A DNA stretch of 64,000 nt from Sinotaia quadrata (GCA_028829895.1 CM054181.1:13793001-13857000), one strand, 5' to 3'; counted from the stretch's first letter, positions 35,786 to 48,795 are shown. Notes: generated by a model not told the origin, from the letters alone. Program-made: numbers and translations.

Positions 35786-35999
35786 AAAAAATCAATCTTG
35801 TGCTTGCAGTAAACCATTGACTTTTCATGTTCTTCAAATTCGTGCCATCTCTATGATGAATATTTTAGCATTTTAATTACACATTACCAGTGACTATTAT
35901 ACTTTTAATGAAAGTTATTATTAATAAATAGTTGCCACTAGAAAACCACATAGCGTATTTTATTCACATTTTCCATTTCAAAATAACCAGAATTGTTGG

Positions 36000-36095
36000 G
36001 TGGCTGGGGGCCAGAGCCGTTAGACAATTGTCTACCAAACCAGTTAAATTATTCATAAATTATTCTGCGGTCCAATCCTGGAGTATGGAGTCTGC
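36000..36095 (+). mobile_element. tRNA-derived SINE-like fragment
   Basis: GGGCCAGAGCCGTTAGACAA, then TTGTCTACCAAACCAG, is followed about 40 bases later by TGCGGTCCAATCCTGGA, a good B box (GGTTCRANNCC, one mismatch). The first part resembles a D arm and anticodon stem. It is too degenerate for a tRNA gene. Confidence 0.35.
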
Positions 36096-37039
36096 CTGTA
36101 CTATTAATTAATGTAGGGAGGGGAGGGGTGCATTCACACCAACTACCGTATATCGTGACCACCCACTCCACCAGACGTCACATTTGCAAATATATATATA
36201 AGGTTTAATTATATGTAATATCAGAAATAAAACTAACGTTTAGTATTTTCTTTGTTTATTTATTTATTTCTGTTTTAGCCGAACACAATTTAATAAAGTA
36301 GAGCCCAAGTCCTGCTAGCCCTTTAACTCGACGCTATGAAAAGATGTCCAGTACTGACCATGAAAATACAGAAAGACAAAATGTATACCAGTTGACACAA
36401 GTCAATAAATAAGTAAACAACATAGTTAAAGAAATTTTAAAAAATAAATGAATGGTTGGTTATAAGAGGTGGGATGAATCTTTTTTCGTAAAAAGGAACA
36501 ACAATATATACTAGAACATTACTCTAAATTTGTTAATTTTATCGTGCTAAATATACACGTTGCTCCTTGCTATATTTAGCGTCGGTGTTTGGTCATTTCG
36601 GCGTGTATTAGATGTTTTTGTGTAGGATTACGTGTACTGCTATGTTTGTAGCTCTTTCGATATAACGATTTCCCCCAATTATGGGTTAAATTCAAAGCCG
36701 ATTCTTTAGGGTACAGTTGTTATCCAAAGATTTACTTCAAAAAGTGGCATGACTGCATGAACATTTTCCCTTCATTCACACAGCGACGTCACAAAGAGTG
36801 ACGTCATAATCTATCGGCAAGTGCCGTACTCGAGAAACATCGTGACTTAAAAGTTTTTTTTAGTTATCTTTTAGTCAGTAAGACAATATACAAATAAGAC
36901 AATGGATGTCTTACAAATTGGGAATGGCTTAAACATTAAATAAATAAATATTAAAATTCAATTGATATTACTTAGAGGAAGAAAGGACAGAGTGAGACAA
37001 ACTGACAGACAGATAAGTAGATATATAGACAGATAGAGA

Positions 37040-37042
37040 GAC

Positions 37043-37108
<66 letters not shown>
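37040..37108 (+). repeat. (GATA)n microsatellite (opposite orientation to the other arrays)
   Basis: About 15 pure GATA units on the + strand. The other four large arrays are TATC on this strand. Confidence 0.93.
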
Positions 37109-38160
37109 GGAGAGAGAGAAGACAGGAACACATATTTTAAGAAAGGATAATTTTGATTTTTTTCTCATCTTTCTGCGCTCGTAAATTGAGTGTTTTATCT
37201 TCGATGTCTGTCGCCGAGATCGAAGTACTGTAATTTAAAAGTCTTAAACTCAGACGAAATGGACATTAAAAAAAAACTATCGAATACGCAAGATTATTAT
37301 TTTTATGAATTATTTCGCCAATTTTCACTTAATTTTATTTTGCAAACCATCAAGATTGACACAGTAATTATTACTAATATTAAAAATAATTCTATCCGAA
37401 CAGAAAATTATTCCTAATAATTATTGGAGCAAAATTACTACGGAAATAGTGAAATCTACAATTATCCAACGTACAGATATTCTGAAATAGTTAAAGGTTT
37501 GTCTCTGCCTGTGTACGTCACACAAATACAATACTGATTAAACAGTACACCCGATGGCTGAACAAAAGATAACTGTTTAAGACCTTAAGTGTAGATGCAG
37601 CTAATATTATTTTCAATATGGCGCTGTTTACATACTTGGAAAAAAAATCGTTACCCACAAGTATAGTGAATCATTTGAACACTGTCAGGTATAAATAAAT
37701 ATGTAACAAATTAGTGAATCTATAAATTGTGTGTGCTGTTGTGAGTAATAAGAAGGGGGGAGATTTACGAGAGAATTAATAAGGTGGGTGAAGGTCATTA
37801 GGAATTGTGGTGTGATTTGATAGACGATGACGTGGGAAATAAATTTAAAGATTATATGCATTGTTAAAATTCTGCAGTGATGACGTAAGCAATGTCGACA
37901 TTTTTGGTTTTATTTTAACAAGGCGATGTTTGGAAAACTGCTTTCTACATAGTTATTATATTCCGAGGTAAACGAATAAAGAGAATAGAAGAAGGTAATT
38001 TTTCTTTTGCTAATGTTTATTTATATGCACTTGAGAAAATGATGCAGTTTGCGGGGAAGAAAAATGTTTATATATTCATGCTAAAATTTAATTTCCTGAG
38101 TTGGAAATGGGTATATTTTACGTGTACTACTTACTTAAAGATGTTAGTGCTAAATTGACC

Positions 38161-38636
<476 letters not shown>

Positions 38637-38959
38637 GGACACACAGACACCCAAGCACACATATTTACACCCGCGCGTACCCAAACTAGTATACGCGGCG
38701 CTTCCACACTCAAGGACATATCGATTTCAGATGATCAATATATTTTTGTGTGTGTAGTCTTTTCGTAAGTATAGCCTGCCCGTGGATTGAGAGTCGCTTT
38801 TGCAGTGAACACCAAGATAATATCGACTTTGCAGTGAACATAATTACCCCATGCTTGTCGCTAGTGCAGTGTAACCTCTCGTCTTTGCAACATAATAACA
38901 TTTATTTCTTTTCTTTTGCTTTGTCTTTCAGCATTATTTTTTTTTAACAGCATATTTTC

Positions 38960-39570
38960 TTTGTCATAGAGAAAAAGATGGAGAGAGACAGAGAGAGACA
39001 CACTAAGAGGGAGAGGGAGACAGAGAGAGAGAGAAGGAGAAAGAGACATAGACTGACGAAGGGAGAGAGAGACAGGAGAGGGAGAAGGAGAAAGAGACAT
39101 AGACTGACGAAGGGGGAGAGAGACAGGAGAGGGAGAAGGAGAAAGAGACATAGACTGACGAAGGGGGAGAGAGGAGAGGGAGAAGGAGACTGAGACATAG
39201 ACTGACGAAGGGAGAGACAGGAGAGGGAGAAGGAGACAGAGACATAAAGGGGGAGAGACAGGAGAGGGAGAAGGAGACAGAGACATAGACTGACGAAGGG
39301 GGAGAGAGACAGGAGAGGGAGAAGGAGACAGACATTGACGAAGGGGGAGAGAGACGAGAGGGAGAAGGAGACAGAGACATAGACTGACGAAGAGGGAGAG
39401 AGACAGGAGGGAGAAGGAGACAGAGACAGACTGACGAAGGGGGAGAGAGACAGGAGGGAGAAGGAGACAGACATAGACGAAGGGGGAGAGAGACAGGAGA
39501 GGGAGAAGGAGACAGAGACATAGACTGACGAAGGGGGAGAGAGACAGGAGAGGGAGAAGGAGACAGAGAC
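38960..39570 (+). repeat. 51-bp purine-rich minisatellite, ~11 copies
   Basis: GACATAGACTGACGAAGGGG + GAGAGAGACAGGAGAGGGAG + AAGGAGACAGA recurs with indels. The + strand is almost all purine apart from CATAGACTGACG. Minus-strand ORFs of Ser/Leu/Pro repeats are artefacts of the 3n unit. Confidence 0.93.
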
Positions 39571-39626
39571 AGAGAGATTTTACTTATGAGGCATGATTCC
39601 GTGCCAAGAAGGGAACAATGTGAAAA

Positions 39627-40022
39627 AGCAAACAGGCTTTAGTACATGCTTACATTACAAAATCAACATAATATTTTTTAAAAGAAGCGTGAAGTAAAAC
39701 CTATAAGCAAACAGGCTTTAGTACATGCTTACATTACAAAATCAACATAATATTTTTTAAAAGAAGCGTGAAGTAAAACCTATAAGCAAACAGGCTTTAG
39801 TACATGCTTACATTACAAAATCAACATAATATTTTTTAAAAGAAGCGTGAAGTAAAACCTATAAGCAAACAGGCTTTAGTACATGCTTACATTACAAAAT
39901 CAACATAATATTTTTTAAAAGAAGCGTGAAGTAAAACCTATAAGCAAACAGGCTTTAGTACATGCTTACATTACAAAATCAACATAATATTTTTCAAAAG
40001 CAGCGTGAAGTAAAACCTATAA
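39627..40022 (+). repeat. 79-bp minisatellite, 5 nearly identical copies
   Basis: AGCAAACAGGCTTTAGTACA...AAGCGTGAAGTAAAACCTATA starts at 39627, 39706 and every 79 bp onwards. Only the last copy differs (TTTTTCAAAAGCAGCG). The near-identity points to recent expansion. Confidence 0.96.
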
Positions 40023-40814
40023 GCAAAAATCATTTAGATATTGCTCTCTGCTTAAAATACAAGTACACCAAATTCCTTCGAATCCAGCAGATTAGAGAAT
40101 AAATTAAGTAATCAGCATTGTTAATTCCTTGAATATATTCTGAAATTTATGTATATTTATTTATACTACCAATGGGAGAGAGACAGAAAGCTGAGAATTT
40201 TATTTGTTTGTTTTTCTAAAATGATGGAAACGATGCATAATGAAACAGGTGTTAGAAGAAGAAAAAAGTAGGGGGAAAAAAGTCTTATTAGTTGATGTCG
40301 TGTTGCGGAAACGAGCTGAAATTTTCTTTCGTTTTTTTCCCTCTTCTCCTTTCATTAGGTAAAATAATGTTTAGTGGTGTCCAGAGAGCTCTTTATTAGC
40401 TTTGAAATGTCTGAACGCATATTGTTAACATTTCTCGTATCAGCAAGAGTTATCAGCCATGTTTTACGCACCGATAAGCATTTTCACAAATTTTCAGTGC
40501 CATTTGTGGCTCGACTTCCGGTTCAGATTAAACTGCCTCTTTCGTTTTCAAGAGAACGAACTTAAACTACAATTTTGGTTGATTGATTGATGTGTTACTT
40601 CCACTGATTCGAAGAATCGAAAATTCTCTATAATTATAGTTACAACAATAGTAGTAATAATGTTTGGATTTGAATAAGCGTTTAAACTTGTACAAGCTTT
40701 TAGTGCTTTTATTAATAGTGAACTGGCTCGAGCTAGAGGGAGGAGGGTGGTGTATCGGTTGAGAGTATTTCAATTGATGATATCTGGGTAGGATTTAAAC
40801 CGAGCTACATTATT

Positions 40815-40872
40815 TAGATTTAAACCGCAGTCCTGTTTGCAAGACTAGCGCATAGACCATGCGACCACCAAA
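40815..40872 (-). mobile_element. tRNA-Cys-like SINE head
   Basis: On the - strand: TGGTCGCATGGTCTATGCGC (A-box/D-arm region), then AGTCTTGCAAACAGGACT, which folds as an anticodon stem-loop with GCA in the anticodon position as in tRNA-Cys, then GCGGTTTAAATC (B box). The acceptor stem is absent, and a second B-box-like GGTTTAAATCC follows about 25 bases on. The layout fits a tRNA-derived SINE better than a gene. A 3' tail is not clear. Confidence 0.5.
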
Positions 40873-41063
40873 CTTCCTTTAAAAAATATCTGTAATAAAC
40901 TTTAATGACAGCAATCTTTACGTTATAATTTCTTAATGATATAACAATTTTGTCTGGTATAATATAATAATTAAAAACTAATTTCTGTAGGTCTTCTTTC
41001 TTCTCCCCCACCCCCATTATTGTATTCCATTTGTTTCAATTATGATTTTGTCTTTTGCAGCAC

Positions 41064-41224
<161 letters not shown>

Positions 41225-41231
<7 letters not shown>

Positions 41232-41345
41232 CCCTTAGTCTTGTCGACCTTTGGGGCACCACTGATGACCTGACAACCAGTTTCTTCCATTCCATTCTGT
41301 TCTCTGATAATCTTACGGCATTGCTCAGTTTCAGTCCTCCCTGTT
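41225..41345 (-). mobile_element. LINE 3' end (ORF2 C-terminus), second copy
   Basis: On the - strand the frame reads GLKLSNAVRLSENRMEWKKL, continuing VVRSSVVPQRSTRLRDR into the GATA tail. It is the same terminus as at 32043-32111 but about 55 bp longer. Homology to anything recognisable fades beyond about 41345, so it too is 5'-truncated. Both copies have the same orientation. Confidence 0.65.
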
Positions 41346-41739
41346 TTGCTGCACAGAAACAGTTAATGGCGACACTCTGTTTTTGTTTTAGTGCACTTGA
41401 CGCAACACTGAAGAGGCTTTAAAGAGAAATAATTTCTATAGTACCAACGACATGCTGTATGTTGAATTTGTTTCTATCTACACTTAAAAAGAATTTAAGT
41501 ATTATAATCAATTTTAATTGCACGAGTGATTTCGTTTGTTGTTGAATGAATTGATAAATTTCGCACGAATCTCAGCAATCTCATTTTTCCTTTCCTGATT
41601 GATGTGACGTGATTATGGTCAGTAGAGGTTTCAATTAAGATCTCTGGCACATTGCGCATATCTTGGCTTGACAAAGGGCGCTCCCTGTTTTTCGGCAACT
41701 GAAGAGTACCACACTTCGGACTGTATTGATTCAGCTCAA

Positions 41740-42010
41740 ACCACCACCACTAAAATGTCTTTTGCACGACTTCTGTTGACTGTCGGTTATGACTCAAGAT
41801 ATCTGAATCTTACCAGGATTTTGAGAGATCCAAGGTGCTTACCATGTAAGCACTTCTGAGGAGTGCTACTTTTAGTGGTGGGGCAATTCTGTGTTGTCCA
41901 GTACTTTATTCAGATAACCTTCCAACTCAGATATGTTCCTCAAAGATATTATCGCTACAGGGTATTACTTCTGCCCTTAACATTCCACAGTCTCTGGAAT
42001 TCCAATCTAA
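41740..42010 (-). pseudogene. Decayed LINE 3' end related to the one at 34375
   Basis: On the - strand, LKVALLRSAYM and then TTGGATCTCTCAAAATCCTG...GACTCATAACCGACAGTCAA parallel the 3' end of the 34375-35150 element (LKAALRGSAHIL; CTTGGATCTCCCAGAATCTT...CCAACCGACAGTC). Upstream, fragments such as EVIP and GYLNKVLDN appear in shifted frames. No clean AAT tail is present. Heavily mutated. Confidence 0.6.
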
Positions 42011-42682
42011 GATCTTAGTATTGTTCTATTTTTATCTTTCTTTTGCTTTTATATTTCTATCACTTGGAACAGCGACATCGATGATTGTGTGACGGCGCTC
42101 TCTATCTATTAGTTATTATCAATATTTATCTTTAGTATTTAAAAAACAAATTAATCATGTGGGTGTATCACATTTAGCCCTAATTAGACGATTCTTCTCA
42201 AATTCCAGCCTGGCGGATCTTTCTGGCACTTTCATAATACTATTTTAAAACACACTATTAATAATCATTCTTCTGCCACATAAGATTTCTATTGACGGGA
42301 GCTTCTTGCTTAAAGGTACAGGTTTCGATCCGTCTTTATATTACTTAAGACCCATCCATCCTCTGCCCCAAACTAATTCATTAATTACGCGCAAGAAGCT
42401 GATTACAAGAAGTAACAGTATTTAAAAAATATAACGATCGCAAAAGAGAACAAAAACTACAGTTAGTTACTAAGTGAAACAATAGATCCCAGTATTATAT
42501 AACAGAATGTTCAATGGAAATCAAGTTCTCTGTTGGGTAAATTCAGTCCTCTGGCTATTAATTATCATCATAGAAGAGAGCGAAAAGGTGCATAGTAACA
42601 AGTGACCTGATTGCCTCTGCAATCATTGGTGTACAATGATGACTCGTGTTGTCCCAGTTCAAACCGCTAACTCTGGTGGTAC

Positions 42683-42685
42683 TCA

Positions 42686-42744
<59 letters not shown>
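42683..42744 (+). repeat. (CA)n microsatellite
   Basis: An uninterrupted CA run. Confidence 0.95.
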
Positions 42745-42746
<2 letters not shown>

Positions 42747-42935
42747 CAAAGTTCTATAAGAGTTTCTGCTGACCGTCCTTTTACAAGATACAACCTTCTC
42801 CTTAAGTTTGCGTAATTGAGAAGAATCTGCTTCCTATTTCTCCCATCTGGCACTGTGGAAAACAAAGACGCAGGTGTGAGCTATTGGTATTAGAAATAAA
42901 CTAGGCCTCCTACCCCTTATCTCTTTCTCAGATAT

Positions 42936-42940
<5 letters not shown>

Positions 42941-42985
<45 letters not shown>

Positions 42986-43552
42986 ACACAATCTCTCTCA
43001 CACACTCTCTCACACACACACTCTCTCTCACACACTCTCACACACACTCTCACACACTCTCTCACGCACTCTCTCTCACACACACTCTCACGCACTCTCA
43101 CACACACTTTCACACACTCTCTCACACACTCTCTCACGCACACTCTCACACACTCTCTCACACACACTCTCTCACACACTCTCACACACACTCTCACACA
43201 CTCTCTCACACACCATCTCTCTCACACACACTCTCACACACACTCTCACACACTCTCCCACACACTCACACACACTCTCACACACTCTTACACACTCTCA
43301 CACACACTTTCACACACACTCTCACACACTCTCTCACACACTCTCTCTCTCACACACACTCTCACACACACACACTCTCACACACACACACACACTCTCT
43401 CACACACACACTCTCACACACACACTCACACACACACACACACCCTCTCTCTTACACACACTCTCACACACACCCTCTCTCTTACACACACTCTCACACA
43501 CACCCTCTCTCTCACACACACTCTCACACACACACACACACACACACACAAA
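42941..43552 (+). repeat. CA/CT mixed low-complexity array (~600 bp)
   Basis: CACACACTCTCTCACACACT-type sequence with short irregular periods. It is the reverse-complement type of the array at 46710-46985. Confidence 0.95.
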
Positions 43553-43716
43553 TGCACGCATGCACGCGCGCACATTTACTCTTTCCTCTCCCCATCATTC
43601 TCTGTGTTACATGTGCGTGCGTTGCAAGTATGTGTTTGAGAGTGTGCACGTCTGGATGTGTGATATTTGTGTTCGGTATTTTGCCTCTTCTGTCTTTTCC
43701 ATTTTTCCATTTTCAG

Positions 43717-43915
43717 CTTTCGACAGGCAAAATGTGCTTTAGAACCAAGCCGACCGACCTTTCAACTTCCATCACTGCCGAGCTAGGCCGGAACGGAGAT
43801 CGGCATTTCAGCCCTGTCGGAAGCGGTGATTGGGAAACGCTTTCACCCATGACCGATGCTCAAAGACTTTCTTCAAGCTTGTCAGCGCAAAAGTTCGTCT
43901 TCTCTGTTATCAAAA
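43717..43915 (+). other. Unique, GC-richer block with acceptor-like left border (candidate exon)
   Basis: A strong pyrimidine tract ending in CCATTTTCAG (about 43707-43716) precedes a frame open for some 65 codons that includes MCFRTKPTDLS, SPVGSGDWETLSPMTDAQRL and SSSLSAQKF. The composition is protein-like, Ser/Thr-rich and not repetitive. No family was recognised and the 3' splice side is unclear. It could equally be non-coding. Confidence 0.2.
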
Positions 43916-44949
43916 AAAAAAAAACCGGACTGGGTGTTGGGGTGGGGTGGGGGGAATAAAGATCGTTGTCTGTTTATTTGGATTAGTGAAATCGTTCAGT
44001 CATTAATTTCGATGATTTTTCTCCCTCTCTGGTTTTTTGTTCTTCACTTCCTGTCGTTGACTCCCGTCAACCACTTTATGGGCGAGCAATCAGCCGCAGG
44101 GCTGAGGCCATGATTTCTCCTCCCTCCCTCCCTCCCACCCTCTCTCTCTCTCTCTTCAGTGGACGGAAAGAGGCTTCGATCTGCAGAACCATCGTGCACG
44201 CGCGACTGTTGATGTGATTATATTGTAAAAACTGCGGCCAGTTTCGATAAGATCAACAAAAATCGTAGCGACTGCTCTTTGCTGAAGAATACATTCGAGG
44301 GGAGATCACAATGACAGATCGAACTTCGCGTCAGTGCCCGTCGTGTAGCAGCTTGTTATTTTTTTTTTTACGTGAAAGGATAGGATTGGGGGTGGAGTGT
44401 TACAGGTGAGTGGGGTGAAGTGGCCGTTTGGGGTAGGGTCGAAGGTGTGTTGCATTGCGGACAACTAAACCTGCTTGCTCCCTAATCTTTTGGTTCTTAT
44501 TTGTGTTCTACAAGAACAATGTTCTATCCGGTCCAAAGCTCTTTCTCACAGAGATCTACTGTCCAAAGCCAAATCACTTCACCCCTATCTTTCAAAGTTG
44601 TGAAGTCGTAAAGTTATATATTTGTAACTTACATATTTATATAAAATTGTATTTTTGCTTCTAAAGGATATAACTTGATTTCAGCAATTAATCACGATAT
44701 TTACAGACATACAAAGAAAAAATAACGATGATTACATTACTGACGTACTGACGTACTGGATTAGAGTCCGGAATCGTGTAAGAGTAGGTATAAGAATGTT
44801 TCATAATATATTGCATGCGATTTGCCGACTTTGAAGGTGCGATGATGTGACTCTGAACACATTCGCTGCAGGGTCTGTAGTGACAAACAAGTTTGCTAAT
44901 TTCTTCTAATCATTGACAAGCGCGACTATTTTTTACGATCAAGATAAAA

Positions 44950-45160
44950 AAAATAATTACGGGATGCATAATCACATTAATTACATTTTTAATTACGGGA
45001 TGCATAATCACATTAATTACATTTTTAATTACGGGATGCATAATCACATTAATTACATTTTTAATTACGGGATGTATACTCACATTGATTACATTTTTAA
45101 TTACGGGATGTACACTCACATTAATTACATTTTTAATTAAGGGATGTATTCTGATATTGA
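44950..45160 (+). repeat. 36-bp minisatellite, 6 copies
   Basis: AATTACGGGATGCATAATCA + CATTAATTACATTTTT repeats at 36 bp, the later copies with GTATACTCACATTGATT. It is open on both strands because the unit is 3n. Confidence 0.95.
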
Positions 45161-46708
45161 CTCATTTTTTCTCAAGACTCAGCAAGAGAATGTGTACCAT
45201 GTACTTTTTCAACATTTAAAACAAGAAATTATTTTGTTTTTCATTGCAACGTGAAATTTGAAACGGTTATTTAATATAAACGGCTCAACTTGAAATAATT
45301 TCATGCATGTCAAAACCTTGGAAAAGCAGATTTTGTTCGTTGAGCAATGCATATCTTGTTCATTCTTCCTAATATTTTGACAACTTTATTTCAGTAATAA
45401 TACAACAGGAATAACGACAAAGATGAGTCACTGACAGAAGCAGTAAAAATAAATGGATTATACCCCCCCCCAGAAACAAAGTGTGGCCGCTATAATACGG
45501 TTGGCCTCTATTATGATTATTATTTATGAATTCCTTTATCATTTAATAAACGTAATCACTTATCAGTGGTTAATTTAGGTTTTGTTTCCAACATGAATTC
45601 CACACACACACACACACCACTATAAGTAAAATTCTATCGACACATAATTATCTGTTTAGTATGTTAAAATGACTTTTGTTGTGATGATTTTTCACTTATC
45701 TCAATGTTCATGTATTTTATTAGTCTCATGTGTATGGGGATGATACACTGTGTAACACCCAAAATGCAAATAGCATAAGTAATACTTAATTTTTATACTT
45801 TTTTATAATATTTAATTTCTTGAATTTAATTAATTGTCTGTTACTCTCAGTTTTTAGATTTGTTGTTATGTGAGGATACAAAATAACCATTAAGTGCTAA
45901 TTAAGAGTTGGACAGTCCAGTCTATGACATCTATGCGATGGTGTGATTGGCACTACTTAGCAGGGCCACCAGATGTGTATTCTATAGGCCTCAATCATGC
46001 ATGAGCAGACACTAATCACCTGCAGCCACTTCTCTGAGCCATTACTTCCCCTGCATTAATAGAAATCAATTCTTTTAACAGCCAAAACTTAAAACACAGG
46101 CCCAGAGCTAGCCGGCATTGTCTACGAGAATTTCTAGAACTGTAAGTCTGAAAGAATACCCTTTCAAAAGAACATATGTCTCTTCAATAAGAATTTGTAA
46201 TAATAGAAACATATCTTGAGGCTCTTACATCAGCCAGTCAGATGAAATAACATTTTCTTTTCTTATAACAATGGAAATTAGGTGTACCATGTATATAAGC
46301 TAACCAAAATTTGAGAACAGACACTGTCTACAAAAAAAAAAATCAGTCCCAACTGGGTGAAGACTTGGATTGGTAAAAGGTGCAACATCAGTATTTTTGG
46401 AATAGTTAATATCTTTTTGTACTTAGAAATTATAGAACTAAAACTCTTCTTACTATATTTCAACTGTGATGCTACGAGGATCTTGTTGTAACTAAAATTA
46501 AGGTTGCATAATTGTATTCTCCATTTTCAGGAAATCCTCTAACTGTAAAACTTCACTTGATGAAAGTGTGTATTTATTATGTATAGACATCTTTGTTTCA
46601 GCCCCATGTGAAAGATTTCAATTGTGTTTTTTCTTTGTTTATGGCAAACTAGAACTTATATTTCTGCCTATTTGTTGTAGCTGAAAAATGTTTTGATCTA
46701 CAGATACA

Positions 46709-46709
<1 letters not shown>

Positions 46710-46763
<54 letters not shown>

Positions 46764-46985
46764 TGTGTGAGAGTGTGTGTGTGAGAGAGAGTGCGTGTGA
46801 GAGAGTGTGTGTGTGAGAGAGTGTGTGAGAGTGTGTGTGAGAGAGTGTGTGAGAGAGTGTGTGTGAGTGTGTGTGAGAGAGTGTGTGTGAGAGAGAGGGT
46901 GTGTGTGAGAGTGTGTGTGTGTGAGTGAGAGAGAGAGGGTGTGTGTGTGAGAGTGTTAGAGAGTGTGTGTGTGAGAGAAAGTGTG
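46710..46985 (+). repeat. GT/GA mixed array
   Basis: A (GT)n run followed by GTGTGTGAGAGAGTGTGTGA-type sequence. Confidence 0.95.
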
Positions 46986-47079
46986 TATTTTCGCTTTTGA
47001 TCATTTGGCTAGATATTCCCCATATCTATCAGTAAGAAAAAAACTTAAATGATTCGGAAATGAACGAAGATGAGATGGA

Positions 47080-47475
47080 TAGGAACCCAAAAACGATTTA
47101 GAAAGGAACTCGAAATGATTCAGAAAGTGGTCCAACATGATTTAGAAAGAAGTCCAAAATGATTTAGAAAGAGCTCAACATATTTCAGAAAGGAACCAAA
47201 ATGATTCAGAAAGTGGTCCAAAATGATTGAGAGAGAAGTCCAAAATGATTTAGAAAGAACTCAAAATGATTCAGAAGGGAACCCAAACTGATTCAGAAGG
47301 GAACCCAAACTGATTCAGAAGGGAACCCAAAATGATTCAGAAGGGAACCCAAACTGATTCAGAAGGGAACCCAAAATGATTCAGAAGGGAACCCAAAATG
47401 ATTCAGAAGGGAACCCAAACTGATTCAGAAGGGAACCCAAACTGATTCAGAAGGGAACCCAAACTGACTCGGTAA
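47080..47475 (+). repeat. 22-bp minisatellite
   Basis: GATTCAGAAGGGAACCCAAA + (A/C)T repeats, nearly uniform on the right (47265-47470). The left half is diverged (GATTTAGAAAGAAGTCCAAAAT). Confidence 0.93.
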
Positions 47476-47559
47476 GAATTTAAACTTGAAGACAGGCGCG
47501 TGCACGATTGTAATTAAAAAAAAAAAATATTTAAACAGCCCTTAGCCGTATACGACTTG

Positions 47560-47850
47560 GAAACTAATTAGACCAGCTGGTAACTAATTAAGACCTACTC
47601 AAGACTAATGTATGTATCGTTTCGAAACTAATTAAGACCTACTGAAGACTAATGTATGTATCGTTTGGTAAATAATTAGACCAATTGATAATGAATTAAA
47701 CAACTTGATAACTATTTAAAATCGTCCGATATATTATTAAGACCAGATGGTAACTAATTAAATCAGAAGGCATTAATTAAGACAAACTGACACCTAATTT
47801 GACTGTATGATAACAAATTTAGATGAACTGATAACTAACTGAAAGGATGG
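47560..47850 (+). repeat. Degenerate repeat around AACTAATTAAGACC
   Basis: Motifs such as GGTAACTAATTAAGACC and GATAACTAATT recur at irregular spacing; probably an old eroded minisatellite. Confidence 0.6.
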
Positions 47851-48089
47851 GTCATGACCCACCCCAGAGGTGATATCTAACTAATTAAATCATTAGTAGC
47901 TTTGAACTTATGATTTATGTTGTAACTATTTTTAACTTTGACAACTTACTAATTAATCTATTCGTAGCTCTGAACTTCCCCTTTATAGTGTTGTAACTAT
48001 TTTCAAATTTGAGCACGTTGAGGACCCGTGTCAATAATAATAATATTCGTGACTTTGTGGCTGAGAAAATTCGATACGTGAATTGTGTA

Positions 48090-48200
48090 CTATCTGCAGC
48101 GAACAGTACCTCGCGCTAAATGTTGCGTTTGCGCATGTACGACTTAAACCGGAAGCAAGCTATGTCCGCCTGCCATCATTCAGTTTTGTTTGGAGACATG
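48090..48200 (+). promoter_or_regulatory. Candidate promoter: ETS and NRF1-like sites before a short ATG frame
   Basis: In otherwise AT-rich DNA, CCTCGCGCTAAATG, TTTGCGCATGTAC (NRF1-like, GCGCATG) and AAACCGGAAGC (ETS/GABP core CCGGAAG) lie within about 60 bp. They are followed by an ATG frame (MSACHHSVLFGDMENHL...). This clustering is typical of TATA-less animal promoters. No downstream exon was identified. Confidence 0.25.
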
Positions 48201-48539
48201 GAAAACCACTTGGTATCCCTTCGATTACCGTAGAAATCCTATAACCCGTTCTTTCCTAAAAACAACAACACCCCTCCACCTCCGAACAACTAATGAAATA
48301 GATTTTTTTTAAATTCAAAAGACCAATGAAAACATTGCAACTTTACTTCAGATACGAATGTTAATGACTGGCTGATTTCTTTTTTTTAAAAGAATGGATG
48401 TATTTAAGTTTTACAATTGCCGATATTAAATTTAGGGATGTTAAATTTATTACTTTGGTTTTGGTGCTGAAAGTGTGGTGTTATTTAGCAACGACTGCTA
48501 TATTTAGCACTTGACGTTGTTATATGTCTCTTCTTCGCC

Positions 48540-48795
48540 TTACTCATTATCATCATAATCATATTAGTCAGCATCATAATTTTAAAGTCGTTATCATCAC
48601 AATCATATTAGTCAGCATCATAATTTTAAAATCGTTATCATCACAATCATATTAGTCAGCATCATAATTTTAAAATCGTTATCATCATAATCATATTAGT
48701 CAGCATCATAATTTTAAAGTCGTTATCATCACAATCCTATTAGTCAGCATCATAATTTTTAAATCGTTATCATCACAATCCTATTAGTCAGCATG
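48540..48795 (+). repeat. 44-bp minisatellite, ~6 copies
   Basis: ATCATATTAGTCAGCATCAT + AATTTTAAA(A/G)TCGTTATCATCACA repeats. Confidence 0.95.

Noticed and set aside
38861..39521. Minus-strand Ser/Pro/Leu-rich ORFs of 141-176 codons
   Set aside because: They derive from the 51-bp purine-rich minisatellite and are open in several frames simultaneously.
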